Shown one piece after another: positions 45,353-58,039 of a stretch of 64,000 bases of DNA. The notes beneath the pieces are model-generated. The model saw only the letters and a list, made by a program, of their open reading frames with translations, had not been told where the DNA came from and ran no database searches. The stretch covers positions 2,790,001-2,854,000 of the forward strand of contig JBBCBC010000022.1 in NCBI GenBank assembly GCA_037126765.1, read 5' to 3'. Each line of letters starts with the position of its first letter. Positions within the stretch are counted from its first letter, which is position 1. The position numbers were made by a program, and so were the translations under genes. Source of the DNA: Stenogyne calaminthoides. Lineage: Eukaryota; Streptophyta; Magnoliopsida; Lamiales; Lamiaceae.

Positions 45353-47751
45353 CTTTATCCCATCATATATACATATATATATATATATATAATATTATGA
45401 TATGTGGGCTTATGATCCTATTTTAAATTATGTTTTAAGAAAATGAAGTTTAAATATTAAAACAGAGTTTTGTTTTGTGCATGAGATTGTCTCACACAAA
45501 AGATTATCTAATAAATAATTTATTTTTAATCCATCTATTTATATTTATATTTATATTTATATTTATTATATATAATTAATCATATGATGTTAATTAGGGA
45601 TGTATAGAGTTAATATTAATTTAATTATAATAATTATGTATAATTAATTATATTAAAGTGTAGCGTTTATGGACGGTCGATTAGGCAAAAAGTCAGTTAA
45701 TTTTGTGTCAGCTGATTTAAACGTTTGTATATTTTACTTTTGTGAAAGATGTAGTGTGGTTGCAACTAAATATATAAAGTAATAAATAACTTAGAAGTGT
45801 TTTTAGTGGTTCAAAGACCAAGCTATTATGTCCACTATTTCCTCAACAAGTTGGTTAGTTCCTTATCTCGGAATTTGATTTAGAGTGTCAAGGACCACTT
45901 CGGATTTTCTCCTTCCAATAGGATTTGACTATCTTAAAGTTTTTTCCGAGTTTCAATCATCTCTTACAACGAAACTTTTCAGCTAAGTCCAACTCAGTTT
46001 ACTAGCTAGCTCACTCTTCAAATAATCTAACTCTCATTTTCACTGAGAATAAGGTTTAAATGGTTTATGCAAAAGTTACTTTACAAGTGGTTTAACCAAA
46101 AACTAAGAACAAGGATATACTTTAAGCTTGAATTTTACAAAGTAGCTTAGAATATAAACTTGAACATTAAAATAGTAACTTGTTACTAGAATAAAGAGCC
46201 CATAGCCCAAAACTCTGATATAGTCGCATTGGATGATTCGGTATAAGAGCTTTGGCGCGCAAGAAATCTATGTAGATGCGTTTCGATAGAAGTGAGAAGA
46301 TAGAATGCGATAAAATAATTTTCCAGTAGCATATTGATCGCACACAACTCCTTGTCATAACTTATTATTAATATTGAATCTTTTAAAGATCACGCTTAAC
46401 ATGCAAACACTATACAATCTATATTAGTAGTAATATATTTGACTAATCCACTTATTTTTAGGAATGACAATTCGTGATTTCATATTGTATTTTGTGTCGA
46501 CATGACACAATAAGAATTTGTGTTAACATAAACACAAGAACACATGCACGTTAACACGACACGATACATATGACACGATAAGAATAAAAACAAAATAAAA
46601 AACATAATTTACATTGTTAATTATATCATACGCTATATAATATGACATAATAAATTATGATAAGAAAACTATAAAATCTCCAATAAAAAATAATCTAGCC
46701 ATCTATACGGTTGATTTCTTTTTATGAGTTTAATGGGTCCGCATGAACATAATATAATCCAAACATGAAAAAAGAAATCGTGTTTTCATCGTACCGACAC
46801 AACAATGATATCAACACGATAAACCTGAATATTAACCCGCAATTTCCATATTCCATTTGAAGTTGTCACTTTTATATTTTTTTCTTCTAAAGCATTGCGT
46901 CTTTATAAGTAATTTTTATTTAAGAAAGATATAGTGTGAACAAAGTTTTTACGATTAAAACTGGTTAATGAGTGTGACTTATATTCTTAAATTGACTTTT
47001 TCTTTCAGAAAGTATGTGACTTTTTACTATAAAAAGTATTCTTTCATAAAAGTGAAGGTGTGACTTATATTATAAAGAAAGAGTGTCGTAGTGATAATTG
47101 AAGTGTGTGACTTATATTACTAAAGTGTGTGACTTATATTAATAAAGTGTATATCTAAAAAAAAAAAATCAGTTTCACGGTGAACAAGTTTCACAGCATA
47201 CCAACTCTTTTTTATTTTTTCTTAACCAACACCGGTGAATAATTATGTCATCACATATCCATCTTTAAATTATTTTTCAGGTTCGTTGGCAGTTCTTCTC
47301 TCTCTTCGCAAGTATTCCACCAGTGCCATAAGTTCTTTTTTTTAAAAAAAAAAAAATTGAATAGTTATAACTTAATGCATCCGTGATAGCAAATTTCATA
47401 TGAAAAAATACACATGTGTTAGTTTTAGTGTCACATAATATTTAAATTTCATCGTACTACGTAAATTTCATCAATTCCCAAGCCCAGCCCATATCAGGCT
47501 TTATCATCTTTTTCTGCATAATAGACTTGGGCCTGAACGGTTTTAAAATTTGGGCCTATGATAAATGGGCTTTCTTTGGCGGAGGAAAATTAAATTAGTC
47601 TACTTTTCATTTTCTATCTCGTGGTTCTTCTGTATATGTTAGCGTTATGACACGAAGCCCAATCAGGGGTTTTATTGAGCCCAATATGAGTATAAACTAT
47701 CTGTATCATGATAGAACGATTAAGTGTTTTATATTGGTGTTATGCTCCATA

Positions 47752-47886
47752 AAATTTCAATCTAAATAATCTATTCCATTATGATATTTTACCTGCATTT
47801 CATTATTTTTAATACATAAAAATTTCAATCTAAATAATCTATTCCATTATGATATTTTATCCTGCATTTCATTATTTTTAATACAT
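47752..47886. repeat. 66-bp direct tandem duplication
   Basis: Two adjacent near-identical copies (47,752-47,817 and 47,820-47,886) of a unit starting AAATTTCAATCTAAATAATC and ending TTTTTAATACAT; one T is inserted in the second. Confidence 0.95.
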
Positions 47887-48613
47887 GATAAATGTTATTA
47901 ATGATAATTTGTTATTTCAATTATTACACTTGTCATTGTCATGTATTCAAATAGTGAAACACGAGATGAACCGCTAGAATAAGAGATTCATGCCGAAAAA
48001 AATTTATCATCTAATATAATTAACATTACACAATTTATTTAGAAAATTAAATTAATAAATAAAACATGAGATATTGTTCGGGAAATCAAGAGTTGACCCA
48101 ACCTACTAATTTTCCACAAGCCCATTGTTCAACCCATATATAAATATAGCCCATAAATTTGTGGCATGATTTTTGGAGCTCCCAATGCTTTGTATTTGGT
48201 CATAATAATATCCGAAAGATCATCATTTAAAAAAATTATATTCGATCTTAAATTGGAACAATGTAGCAATATCTTTTAATTAAAGAGATTTTTCTTTACA
48301 TATTGCGTAAATACACGCAATTAATTGTATTTAATTAGTTAGTTTTATAAAAATCATTCAAGCCACAACAATATAACACAGTTCAATTCTCATGTTTCAC
48401 TTTTCGTATTTCATTTGTGTTTCATTCTGCTAAACTTTTTAAACATTGACCAACAATATGACGGTTCAATGGATTTTTTTATTAATCCACGTGTTATCCC
48501 ATGTTCTCATGCAAGTGAAGGAATCTGAGTAAGCCAAACAAATTTAATGAAATAGGATCATTATAATTAACACGAGTGAAATTTAGTGAATTTAATTTAG
48601 ATATATCATCGTG

Positions 48614-49477
48614 CACTACAAAAAACACGCGTTTTATCGACGGAAATTAGCGACGGTTACAAGAACCGTCGCAAATAGCGACGGTTACGGTCAAATGGTC
48701 AAAGTCAACAGTTTTAGCGACGATTTAGAGAACCGTCGCAAATAGCGACGGTTTTAGCGACGTTTTGGACTAACCCCTTTAGCGATGGTATTAGCGACGG
48801 TTTTTGCGACGGTTTTAGCTACGGATTAGAACCAAATTTTTTTAATTTTTAATTTCTTTTTTAAATTTTTATTTTAATATTAATTATGTATTTTTTTCTT
48901 TTATATTTCAGGATTATACTAGGTTTTTTAATTATTGTTAATGCACCTTACCGTGTATTTAATTTATAATCACTTGGAGAAGAGTTCCACGTGACCATAG
49001 TCAAATCTATTTCGAAGAATTTATGGCATAAAATTTAATTCATAGTATATTTATAGACTAAAAATAGTACTTGTTTAAATAGAAAAGTAGTACTTTTTAA
49101 ATAAAAAGTAGTACTTGATTAAATTAAAAGTATTGTTTAAATAATAGAAAGTAGTACTTGTTTAAATGAAATGTATTACTAGTTTAACTGAAAAGTATTA
49201 CTTGTTAAAAAAAATAATATTACTTGTTTAAATGAAAAGTAATACTCTTTTAAATAGAAAAGTACTACTTGTTTAAATGAAAAGTAGTACTTGTTTAAAT
49301 AGAAAAATAGTACTTGTTTAAATGAAAAGTAGTACTTGTTTAAATGAAAAGTATTATTTATTTAAATGAAAGGTATTACTTGTTAAAATTAAAAGTATTA
49401 CTTGTTAAATGAAAAGTATTACTTGTTTAAATAGAAAAGTAGTACTTGTTTAAATGAAAAGTAGTACTTGTTTAAAT
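48614..49477. mobile_element. Left end of a CACTA (En/Spm) transposon
   Basis: Terminus CACTACAAAAAA at 48,614, followed by a subterminal array of GCGACGGTT and its inverse AACCGTCGC (at least eight copies to 48,830), as in plant CACTA elements. The opposite terminus is not in the window; the family A element at 49,478 interrupts the interior. No transposase frame is seen. Confidence 0.85.
49065..49477. repeat. Minisatellite inside the CACTA element
   Basis: About 18-20 imperfect units of 20-22 bp, consensus AAAAGTAGTACTTGTTTAAATG. The array is cut at its right edge by the family A LTR and may continue outside the window. Confidence 0.92.
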
Positions 49478-51059
49478 TGTTAGTGTTAGTGTCCTAGAGA
49501 CAATCTATTGTAAGGACATAATACTCGATGATATACAGTTTGACTTAATGTTATAGTTCACTTAATATTAATGTATGACAATACACTTTTTTGAATATTA
49601 TGTTTGATTGTTTGCATTTATTCATACAAGTGGTCCCATAAGTCATTGTTGTCATTGAGGTTGTGAGAACTCAGATGACTTAAGCATGATTCTCAAATAG
49701 CCCCGATCAAGGATCATCAAGAATGGAATATTGATAATGCAATGGAGATTGGTGTGCGATCTGCATCATACTCTTAGAGAGTGTAGTAAGATCTCACTTA
49801 CTACGAGATACTAGGTATCTCATGATGGATGCACAAATACCTTAGAGGGTATTGGTATACCCATCCGAGAAACCATTTGATGTAGTTCCACTATATGTGT
49901 CTACGGGTGTCTCGGTTAGTGGGAGCGATGCGATACTCCTTTGACTTGAGGTCAATACGCACAACATGTGTGGGATGATGAACTTTGACCATGATCGACG
50001 CTTGCACCCTTCCATGAGTAGATATGGCTTGGATTGGGTTCATCACGAAGTGCATGTGCGTGGTAGTTGAGCCAAGAATATGATTCATTCCTCAAAGTGG
50101 ATTTAGAGAGAATACTCATCTTCTCGTCATAATTGGATCAAAGTCATCGGCCGATGCACGTCAACTTAGACTTTGTGGCTAAGCGTGACATACATGATCA
50201 ATTAGTGATTAGAGATAAATTGATTATGTTATTTGAATAGACACTTCATCATGTTCAAGACTAATCGAGTATTCGTGAATGAAAGGAGGAAATCGTAATA
50301 ACCCATGTTTCAGTTACAGGTAGTTGCACGTTTCTCGCAACGTACCTCATATATTGAGAATGTCTGATTTATTGTTTAGGAGTTCAATTAAGACCGTTAG
50401 TTTGGCTAATCGCTCGATATATGAGGGCCTATGGGCCACACAACAAGTAGTTCCCTTTTACGAATTATAGTTGGTTGATTAAATGTTAAATTGGATTTAA
50501 TATTTAATTTATGGAGAATTAATTAATAATAGATTAATTTGAAATTAATTATTATTAATATTTAATTAAATTGGATTTAATTAAATAGGATTCCCAATAA
50601 TAATATATGGAATATTATTATAGGATTTAATATATATGGAATCAAATCCGTAAAGATTTGATATACATGTAAATTACATCCGTTAAATCGTAGAGATTTA
50701 TTTAAATAAAGATTAGGGATTTTATTTCCCAATCGGGCTAGCTTAAGATTTAAGCTGGGCCTCCCTATATATACAAGCTCTTGGAAATTCACAAACAACG
50801 TTAATTCATTCTTCTCCATAAGATCCAGAGTTAGAATTTTCCTAGCAAATTCATCTCGGGATTCAACGCTGGCAAATCTGTGCAAGTCCGTGATTGGGGA
50901 TTACGTGGATACCATAGTAGAGAAAACTGTATACGAATTACTGTAAGAATTCTGTTTACGTTTACTCGTATTTAATTATGCAATTAATTGTTCGTTGTTG
51001 GTGAACTGTTTATTTCCGCTGCGCATGTATTACATGTTACGTGCCTCTAAATTCCAACA
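49478..51059 (+). repeat. Family A 5' LTR (plus element)
   Basis: 1,582 bp, TGTTAGTGTTAGTGTCC to GTGCCTCTAAATTCCAACA. It is collinear in inverse with 43,097-44,602 and 26,229-29,690. Confidence 0.92.
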
Positions 51060-51060
51060 G

Positions 51061-51072
51061 AGGTATCAGAGC
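51061..51072 (+). promoter_or_regulatory. Primer-binding site of the family A plus element
   Basis: AGGTATCAGAGC, one base different from the copia consensus TGGTATCAGAGC, directly behind the LTR. Confidence 0.85.
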
Positions 51073-53141
51073 TTCAGACTCTTGATTAATTGCTTAATTG
51101 ATTTAATTAATACATAAAATCGTTAGGGTGTGGTTTGGTTTTGAACGTGACCACGCAAATTGATTTTATTTGATTGATGCGTGAATCATACAAATTAATT
51201 TTGTTAATTGGAGTTTTAAAACCCATACACGTGACATTTGTTTTTGTTTGATATATACAATGATATTGTGAATTTTTCATCAATTACATTGCCTATTTTG
51301 TCACACGCCTCTTGAGGTTCATCCTGTTGTCTTCACCCGATTCCAGATTTAGGGTTTTCAGCGACCTTATGCGCCGCCCCCTTCACGGCGTCGCTCTGCT
51401 TGGTGGCGGTGACCAGCAACTTCGCTCGAGGCAGCGGCTTCAAGCCGCGCCTCGCGTCGTTTGCGTGGACCCAAGACGCAGCAAGCGGTGGCGAATTTAT
51501 AATCCGCGACGACGCACCTTTTGTACTGCTTCACTGCGGTACTTACTAAATTGACCCGATTCGACTTCGTCTCCCCTGTTTCGACGTGATTCGAGGCAAC
51601 GCCCCATCGATTCGTTTCGTCTCGAGGTGGTCCATGTCTGAAATTTTTTCGATCTCCGACGAAGCACTGTTGTTTCACCCGTTCCGGCGGAAGCGACGCG
51701 ATTCCTGCCTTCTGGTAGGGTTTCGTGCCACTCCAGGCGGCGGCTTTTGACTCATTTTTGCGTGGCCTTGAATCGAAGCCGTTGACGAAAGAATGGAGGT
51801 GTTTCGCGCATGTGCGGTGAGGCGTGCGTGTACTCGCACGCGCTCAACCCACACGGCGGCTAGACGCCCCATGACCTCCGATGCAGTGACGGTCACGCGC
51901 GCGCACGACGATGTTATTTACGCCGATGCCCTTTGACCTACTACTGCTTCGTTGCGTTTTTCCTGTTCATCTTTTGTACTGTTCTTGTTGGACTCAAGCA
52001 TGTTGACAAATTATTTGTGCAGATTCTGAATGAATTATGATTGATGAACTGTTGATTTTGGAACCGGTTGTCCCAAATCACGGATTGGATGCTGTCGGAT
52101 TTGGGCGGTGATGTGGGAAGGGCTATGTTGCAAATTGGATTTGTCAAGGCCCTTCCATGCAATTTTAGAAATTGCATCTGAGCCCCTATTAATAAAAACA
52201 ATTGAAAATTGAAATTTGAAATTAAAATTTATTTTAAAATTGATAAAGGTCTAATTTTAAAATGAAATTAAAAGCTGGGCTTTTAAATGCTTATTAATTG
52301 GCTTAATTAATATATTGATAATAAATTAAAATTGGTCAAACTAAAATTATTAAATTTTTATTTTTATTTTAGTTTACGTTTTATGATTATCAATTCCCAC
52401 TTGTGTTAACTTATTTTTGAATTAGTTGACGCCTTATGGTCCGCATTATAATTGTTTGGGTAGGCGGCGCGCCCAATACTTGTCAGACCGTATATTATTT
52501 GGGTAGACGACGCCCATATAAGTGTTAGTCCGTATGGAATCATGTTTGGGTAGGCGGCGCCCAATAATTGCTCATATATGATGTAGATTAACATGTTGGA
52601 TCTCAATTAAGCAATTAATACCCGCCTTTAAAACGTTCCTCAACAAAATATGATTTTCATTAAATTGAACGATGTCTTCCATCAAAATTAAAAGTAAACC
52701 GGAGATTTCGTTCCAATGAATGGGACTTTTATAGGGACACGTAGTGTCGCCGCTTGATGGTTGTAAATCAACTTGACTTTGTTTCACCAGCCCAAGCAGG
52801 GAAACGAAAGTCAAGGGGCATCCGATTGAACTAGGTTCAGTCAACTAGGAATTGCAGTTTTGCAATTGGTTTGGAGACCTACCAGTTATGCTATTGCAGT
52901 AATCAGCCCAAGTAAATATTGTAATAGTAGGAATGTGGATCCTAGTCCATTATGATTTATATTAGATATAAATTCGTATTCTTCCGATGAGGTCGTTGAA
53001 TATGTGAAAATAATGGAGACAAAATAAATTTGAAAGGCCATGTTTATTTTGATTGCTGAATATTGATCATAGGAATTATGTGTTTAATTCCCGTTTTATT
53101 TTATTTCTCTTGGTTAGTTGAAATGTATAACTGTTATTGAG
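51073..53141 (+). other. Family A leader
   Basis: About 2.07 kb between primer-binding site and gag. A GC-rich block spans 51,360-51,920 and three TTTGGGTAGGCGGCGCCCA-type repeats lie at about 52,455-52,566. No conserved protein was found; small frames differ from those of the minus copy. Confidence 0.7.
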
Positions 53142-54953
53142 ATGTGTTTAGAAACAAACAAATTGGCTAGGCCAAATTTTCTGGATTGGCACCGAAACGT
53201 GCGTTTGGTGCTAAGGCAAGAAAATATTGAGTATGTGTTGGACACGCCAATCCCGGTTACCCCTGAATCTGGTTCCCTGAGGTAGCCACGTTTGACGTAG
53301 CAGCTCAAAAGAAGCATCAAGAGGATGCTTTCCAGGCTCAGTGTGTGATGTTGCTCGGCATGACTCCCGATATACATAGGCAACGTGAGAAAATGAGTCC
53401 CTTCTAGATGCTCAAGCATCTGAAGGACCTTTTTGATTCTGAATCTCGTTTTGAGATTTATGAAGTGATGAGAGATCTGTTCAGATGTCGGTTAGCTAAA
53501 GAAGGGAATATTTCATCTCATGTGCTAATGATGATAGGCCTAATTGAGAAGCTTGGTAATTTAGGCATTGAGCTAAAATACCAACGTTTTTCATCTATGC
53601 TATCCTCCAGTTGCTCCCAGATTCATATTTTAGCTTCATTGTGAACTACAATATGAATAAGACGGATGCGACCATGCCTGAACTTCACAACGTGCTCAAG
53701 ACTTTTGAGTTCACTATCACTAAGATGGTGTTCAAAAGAAGGAGCGAGTAAACAAGGATGTGTGGCTCTACTGTAAGTAGAAGAGAACACTGGAAGAAGG
53801 ACTATAGGGTTCTAGTTGCTGAAAAGAAGACACTAGGTGCTTCTAGCACTAGAACATGTATGTTTGTTATTAAGATAAACATGTCCACTAATAGCGCTAA
53901 CTGCTTGGTATTGGATACCGGATGTGGTTCTCACATTTGCACTAATGTGAAAGGGCTCATGTGTCACAAGGCATTTAGGGCGGGTGAAGTCTTCTTACAC
54001 ATGGAAACGGAGCAAGAATTGCTGCTGAACGTGTGGGGACTTATGTGTTAGACTTACCATTTGGTTTTAGATTGGAACTTAATGATGGTCATCTAGTTCT
54101 TTCTATTACTCGCAACATATATTTGTTGCATTGTGGATATGATGTTCTTAATATACAAAGTAAAAGACTCAAACTTAGTATTCATGAAAACCCGACTTAC
54201 TTATGTCATTATAGAACTTGATCATGTAAACAAGAAAATAATTACAAGGTTAAGAAAGTTAGACTACTTAACCCCATTCGACTGTGAGTCTTATGGAGAT
54301 TGTGAATCTTATCTCATGGGCAAGATGATCAACGGACCCTTCTCTGGGAAAGGGGTGCATGCCAAAAAAGTTCTAGAGTTGATCTACAACGATGTTTGTG
54401 GACCATTGTCCACTCTAGCTTGGGGTCACTTTGGACACTTCATCACTTTTACTGATGATTTCTCAAGATTTGGATACGTGTATCTTATGAAACACAAATT
54501 CAAATCTTTTGAGAAATTGAAAGAGTTTAAGGTTGAAGTAAAGAAGCAACTTGGTAAGAGTATCAAGACTCTTCGATCAGATTGAGGAGGTGAATACCTT
54601 AGCCATGAATTCATTGATTACTTAAAATTACAATGGACTCCTCCCGGAACACCTCAGATGAACGATGTGTCCAAGAGGATAAACCGAACCTTGTTAGACA
54701 TGGTGAGTTCCATGATGAGTTTTTCCTCTCTTCCGACATTCTTATGGGGATACCCGTTACAAAACTCAATTTACATTCTGAATAGGATTCCATCTAGATC
54801 GGTTGAGCATACACCATATGAACTATGGTGTGGCAAGAAGCCAACTTTTACACATATCAAACATGGGGTTGCCCTGTGATTGTGAAAAGGATGCTTACTG
54901 ACAAGTTGGAATCCAAAGGTGAAAAGGGTTACTTTGTGCAATATCCTAAGGAA
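53142..54953 (+). pseudogene. Family A copia gag, protease and integrase, broken
   Basis: Gag starts about 53,142 (NKLARPNFLDWHRNVRLVLR, YVLDTPIPVTPESGS) with stops near 53,285 and 53,407, then KHLKDLFDSESRFEIYEVMR. Protease LVLDTGCGSHICTNVKGL lies near 53,910. The pre-integrase region is 54,033-54,370. Integrase GHFITFTDDFSRFGYVYLM runs to the stop that replaces the residue after LRSD (54,583-54,585), then PGTPQMNDVSKRINRTLLDM, where the usual NGV-E context is altered. The frame continues KGEKGYFVQYPKETN until the family B insertion. Confidence 0.87.
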
Positions 54954-54958
54954 ACTAA

Positions 54959-56641
54959 TGTTGGGGTTATACTGAAAAGTATGCTTTTACTTTGTATAAC
55001 CAAACTGAAGTTTCTTATTTATTTACTGAAATAAATTATTTAATCACTGTTGCATTAAATATGAATGAATGTTATATATGTTTATTGCAAACCCGTTCAA
55101 TAAGATAGTACGTATTATGTTGTTGTTAATTTGGTGATACCCGATCACTGAAGATCAAATTAACAGCCCTCGTAATTAAGTACAAATTCACAACCCAGAT
55201 GGAAATGAACGAACCATCATGAACAGTTGAAGTGTGAGACCCAGATTGGCCTGTCTTGACCAAGGGATCACACTAGCGCACTTAGGTGCGCTGAATGAGG
55301 ACCTACAGGAGGATAAATTCTTCGGTACTGAATATACAAGAATTAGACCTCAGTGGTGCGTTGTTTCTTAATCTCCGTCACTTAAATAGGATCGTGTGAA
55401 ATTAATAACTATTGCTTTGACTTATGATGAGAAGAGAGTCAATGCGATTCGATACCTTATATCTTGGGCAATAATATATATTACATGACGATTGCTGACA
55501 TTTAATACGGAGAATCGCGTGCAAGTACGTCTTGCTTGATTTGTCCCCTTGGTGGGCTCATATCCTTTATCATGCCAAATCTTGCAAGTGAAAATTTATT
55601 TCCGGAATGGATAATAATGTTGAGCTGTCTTTACTCCAAGGACAAATATATTAATTAATATAAAGCTTGTTCAGTGGCTTAATTAATTAATGGACTAAGA
55701 TAATCTTAAACGCGGGAAATAATGACCGGGAGCCATGTTATATGTGAAATCGTAATATGGGTTAAGATGGATAGTTCAATATTAATTTTATAGTGGAGTA
55801 AATTAATATTAATGGACTTGAATAATATTTGGCCCAAAATATTATAGCTTCATAGTCCATTGGAGGTCCAATCTTAATTCTCCTAAAGGCCCCCCAAATA
55901 GCCCAAAATAAAGTCCAATTAATGAGAGAGAGAAGAAAATATTCTTGCTATATTTCCAAGTAGTAATTTTCGAAAATTATGTAAATAAAAGGAAGAAAGG
56001 ATTGTCTTGATTTTCTTGTAGATATTTTATGGAAAGAGATAATTATTATCCCATAAATTCAAGAAGTCAAATCTTGACTCCTTATATTTTGTTAATTTCA
56101 AAAATATCAAGGTAGAAGAGGGAAGGAGATTTTTATGGAAAATTTAATTAAGGAGAAAAGAATATAGGAGATATATTCAAGATTTCTTGGAGACCAAGAA
56201 AATATTTTCTTCCTTATTTTTCCAACCCTAATTTTCGCCCCCCTCCTCCATAAGTATAGGGGATGAGCTCTTCATTCCCAAGTGCAATTCAATGTTTTGG
56301 AAATATTAGAAATCCACAAAGGTGGTAGCAAAATATTTAATTTCTCTCCCATTAAAATCGTTTGTTGAAATCTTCCCACCGGATAGCGTTCGTGGACTTT
56401 GGGGATATATTTGGGAAGGCTCTTGGGTTGATTCATCCGTTTGATTCTTCAAGAGGTTAGTAATTCCGTAACTCCTAGTTCCGCATGTTTAGGATTTACT
56501 TGAATTATGTGTGTACGCATGTTGTTTATTATTATGTTGAATTGATTTAGGATTAATTCATGTTAGTAATTAACTGTTTAATTTAAATATGTATTTAAAT
56601 AATCACCTCGAATAGATCCGGGCACCTCGATTTTCCCAACA
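54959..56641 (+). repeat. Family B 5' LTR (plus element)
   Basis: 1,683 bp, TGTTGGGGTTATACTG to TCGATTTTCCCAACA. The last 1.2 kb is almost identical to the 3' LTR; the first 0.4 kb differs by numerous indels. Confidence 0.93.
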
Positions 56642-56643
56642 AC

Positions 56644-56655
56644 TGGTATCAGAGC
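56644..56655 (+). promoter_or_regulatory. Primer-binding site of the family B plus element
   Basis: Perfect TGGTATCAGAGC, two bases after the LTR. Confidence 0.95.
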
Positions 56656-58039
56656 TCTTGTTTCGAGCTCTGATGTTTTAAATTATTATTTAAATTGTTG
56701 GACATTAAATTGAAATTGGATAGTAGAATTGCTAGATCTGTTTTGCAGGTATCCAATTGTCATGGTATTTAATGTGTTTTTTTTTTCATGCGTATGAATG
56801 AATGGTTTTTAATTCGACTCGTTCGGATTTGTTTTTCTCGTGAGAAAATCCACGAGTAGATTAGGCTATTTGATTTGTTCAATGTAATAGACTAGTCTAG
56901 ATTTAAAGTATTTATTTTTGTTAAATAAATTGTAATCTGATAAAAGACGGAGACGAGTTAAAGACGGATCTGGAACCGTACGTGGGTGACGTGCGCGGCG
57001 TGAAAAGTGCCAAGGGAGGTACGCGCGCGGTGCGGACGACGCCACACGCACGGGCCGAGGCGCTAGGAGCCAAGGCGGGATTAGCCGAGGCGCTGGCGAA
57101 GCGGCGAGCGGCCGAACGGCGAGGCGAAGCATGCCGAGGCATGCAAAGAGGCAGCCGAGGTCGCTTATAAGACACGGCGATTTTGCGCTGCGCCCTAGGG
57201 CGACGGGATGCCCGACCAAGCGGATCGGATGTGTGCATCCTGCCGCGAGCTGCTTGGCGTGGCGTTTCAAAGACGGAGTTCTCTTCGAGACGAACGAGTG
57301 GGAGAAATTCAAGACGACGTTTCTTCAAGATCAAGCCAAAGAAAATCAAACCATGATAGTTGGATAATTTGTGCCCAATGTGTTTATTTTCTGCTTAAGC
57401 TTAATTTATTGTTGCCGTATTTTCTTGTGCTTTATTTAATTTGTTTAAATGTGTTTGCATGAGAATTGCTCAACGAAAAATCTCAAATTAAAAAATTACT
57501 AAGTATGTTTTAATAATTAATTTGTTTTGACACAAATTAATTTTGACCTCCATGATTTATTTATTTGTGAAATCTTTTGGAGAAATTCCCCTACGGGACG
57601 GTCAAAAGATAGCTTTCACATGAATAAATTCTCAAAAGGATGATTGTGAATTATTATTAGTGGCGACGATGACCCTCCCACGAGGCTCGATCAAAGCGAA
57701 GTAATAATTCTGTATTTAATCATGGTTATTACTTAGGTATAAAATTGATATTTATATACTTCTCCGAAGTCCCTGTCAATTTTATATTGGTCAAGTGGGG
57801 AGCCGTATTATTAATTTTTTAATTAAAGGTTTATAATCGTTCTTGTTTGTAATTTTCGCTTGAATGTGATTTAAATGATGACCCTCCCACGAGGCTCATT
57901 TAAATCTATTTTGAGATGTTGGCTGATGCATGTTCATATATTTTTTTGAGATTTTAATATGAATCATGTGATCGAATTATGTGATTTAATTTTGTGTTGA
58001 TCTGGATATTGATACAAAATATATGTTTATTCGATTCAT
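56656..58039 (+). other. Family B leader with GC-rich small frame
   Basis: About 1.4 kb. GC-rich at 56,980-57,300. A sense frame of 78 codons (57,131-57,367) ends ...RFKDGVLFETNEWEKFK and has a partial match in the minus element (GRFK...WELFETN). The opposite-strand frames of 142-148 codons (56,866-57,349) are probably shadows of GC-rich composition. Confidence 0.55.

Larger units (their letters stand above)
44608..48610. other. Intergenic region without convincing genes
   Basis: AT-rich. Small frames (44,646-44,861; 45,091-45,426; 46,167-46,358) lack recognisable domains. A (TA)n tract lies at 45,373-45,392 and a TTTATA repeat at 45,538-45,566. Repeated GTGTGACTTATATTA text occurs at 46,970-47,150, and clustered ACACGACACGATA-like text at 46,490-46,830 suggests a decayed dispersed repeat. 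Confidence 0.6.

Noticed and set aside
45091..45426. 111-codon Cys/Leu-rich frame as a possible secreted peptide
   Set aside because: Its C-terminal part is translated A-tract and (TA)n, and no start context or homologue is visible.
49065..49477. CRISPR-like array
   Set aside because: The units are contiguous imperfect tandem repeats without spacers, in plant transposon DNA.
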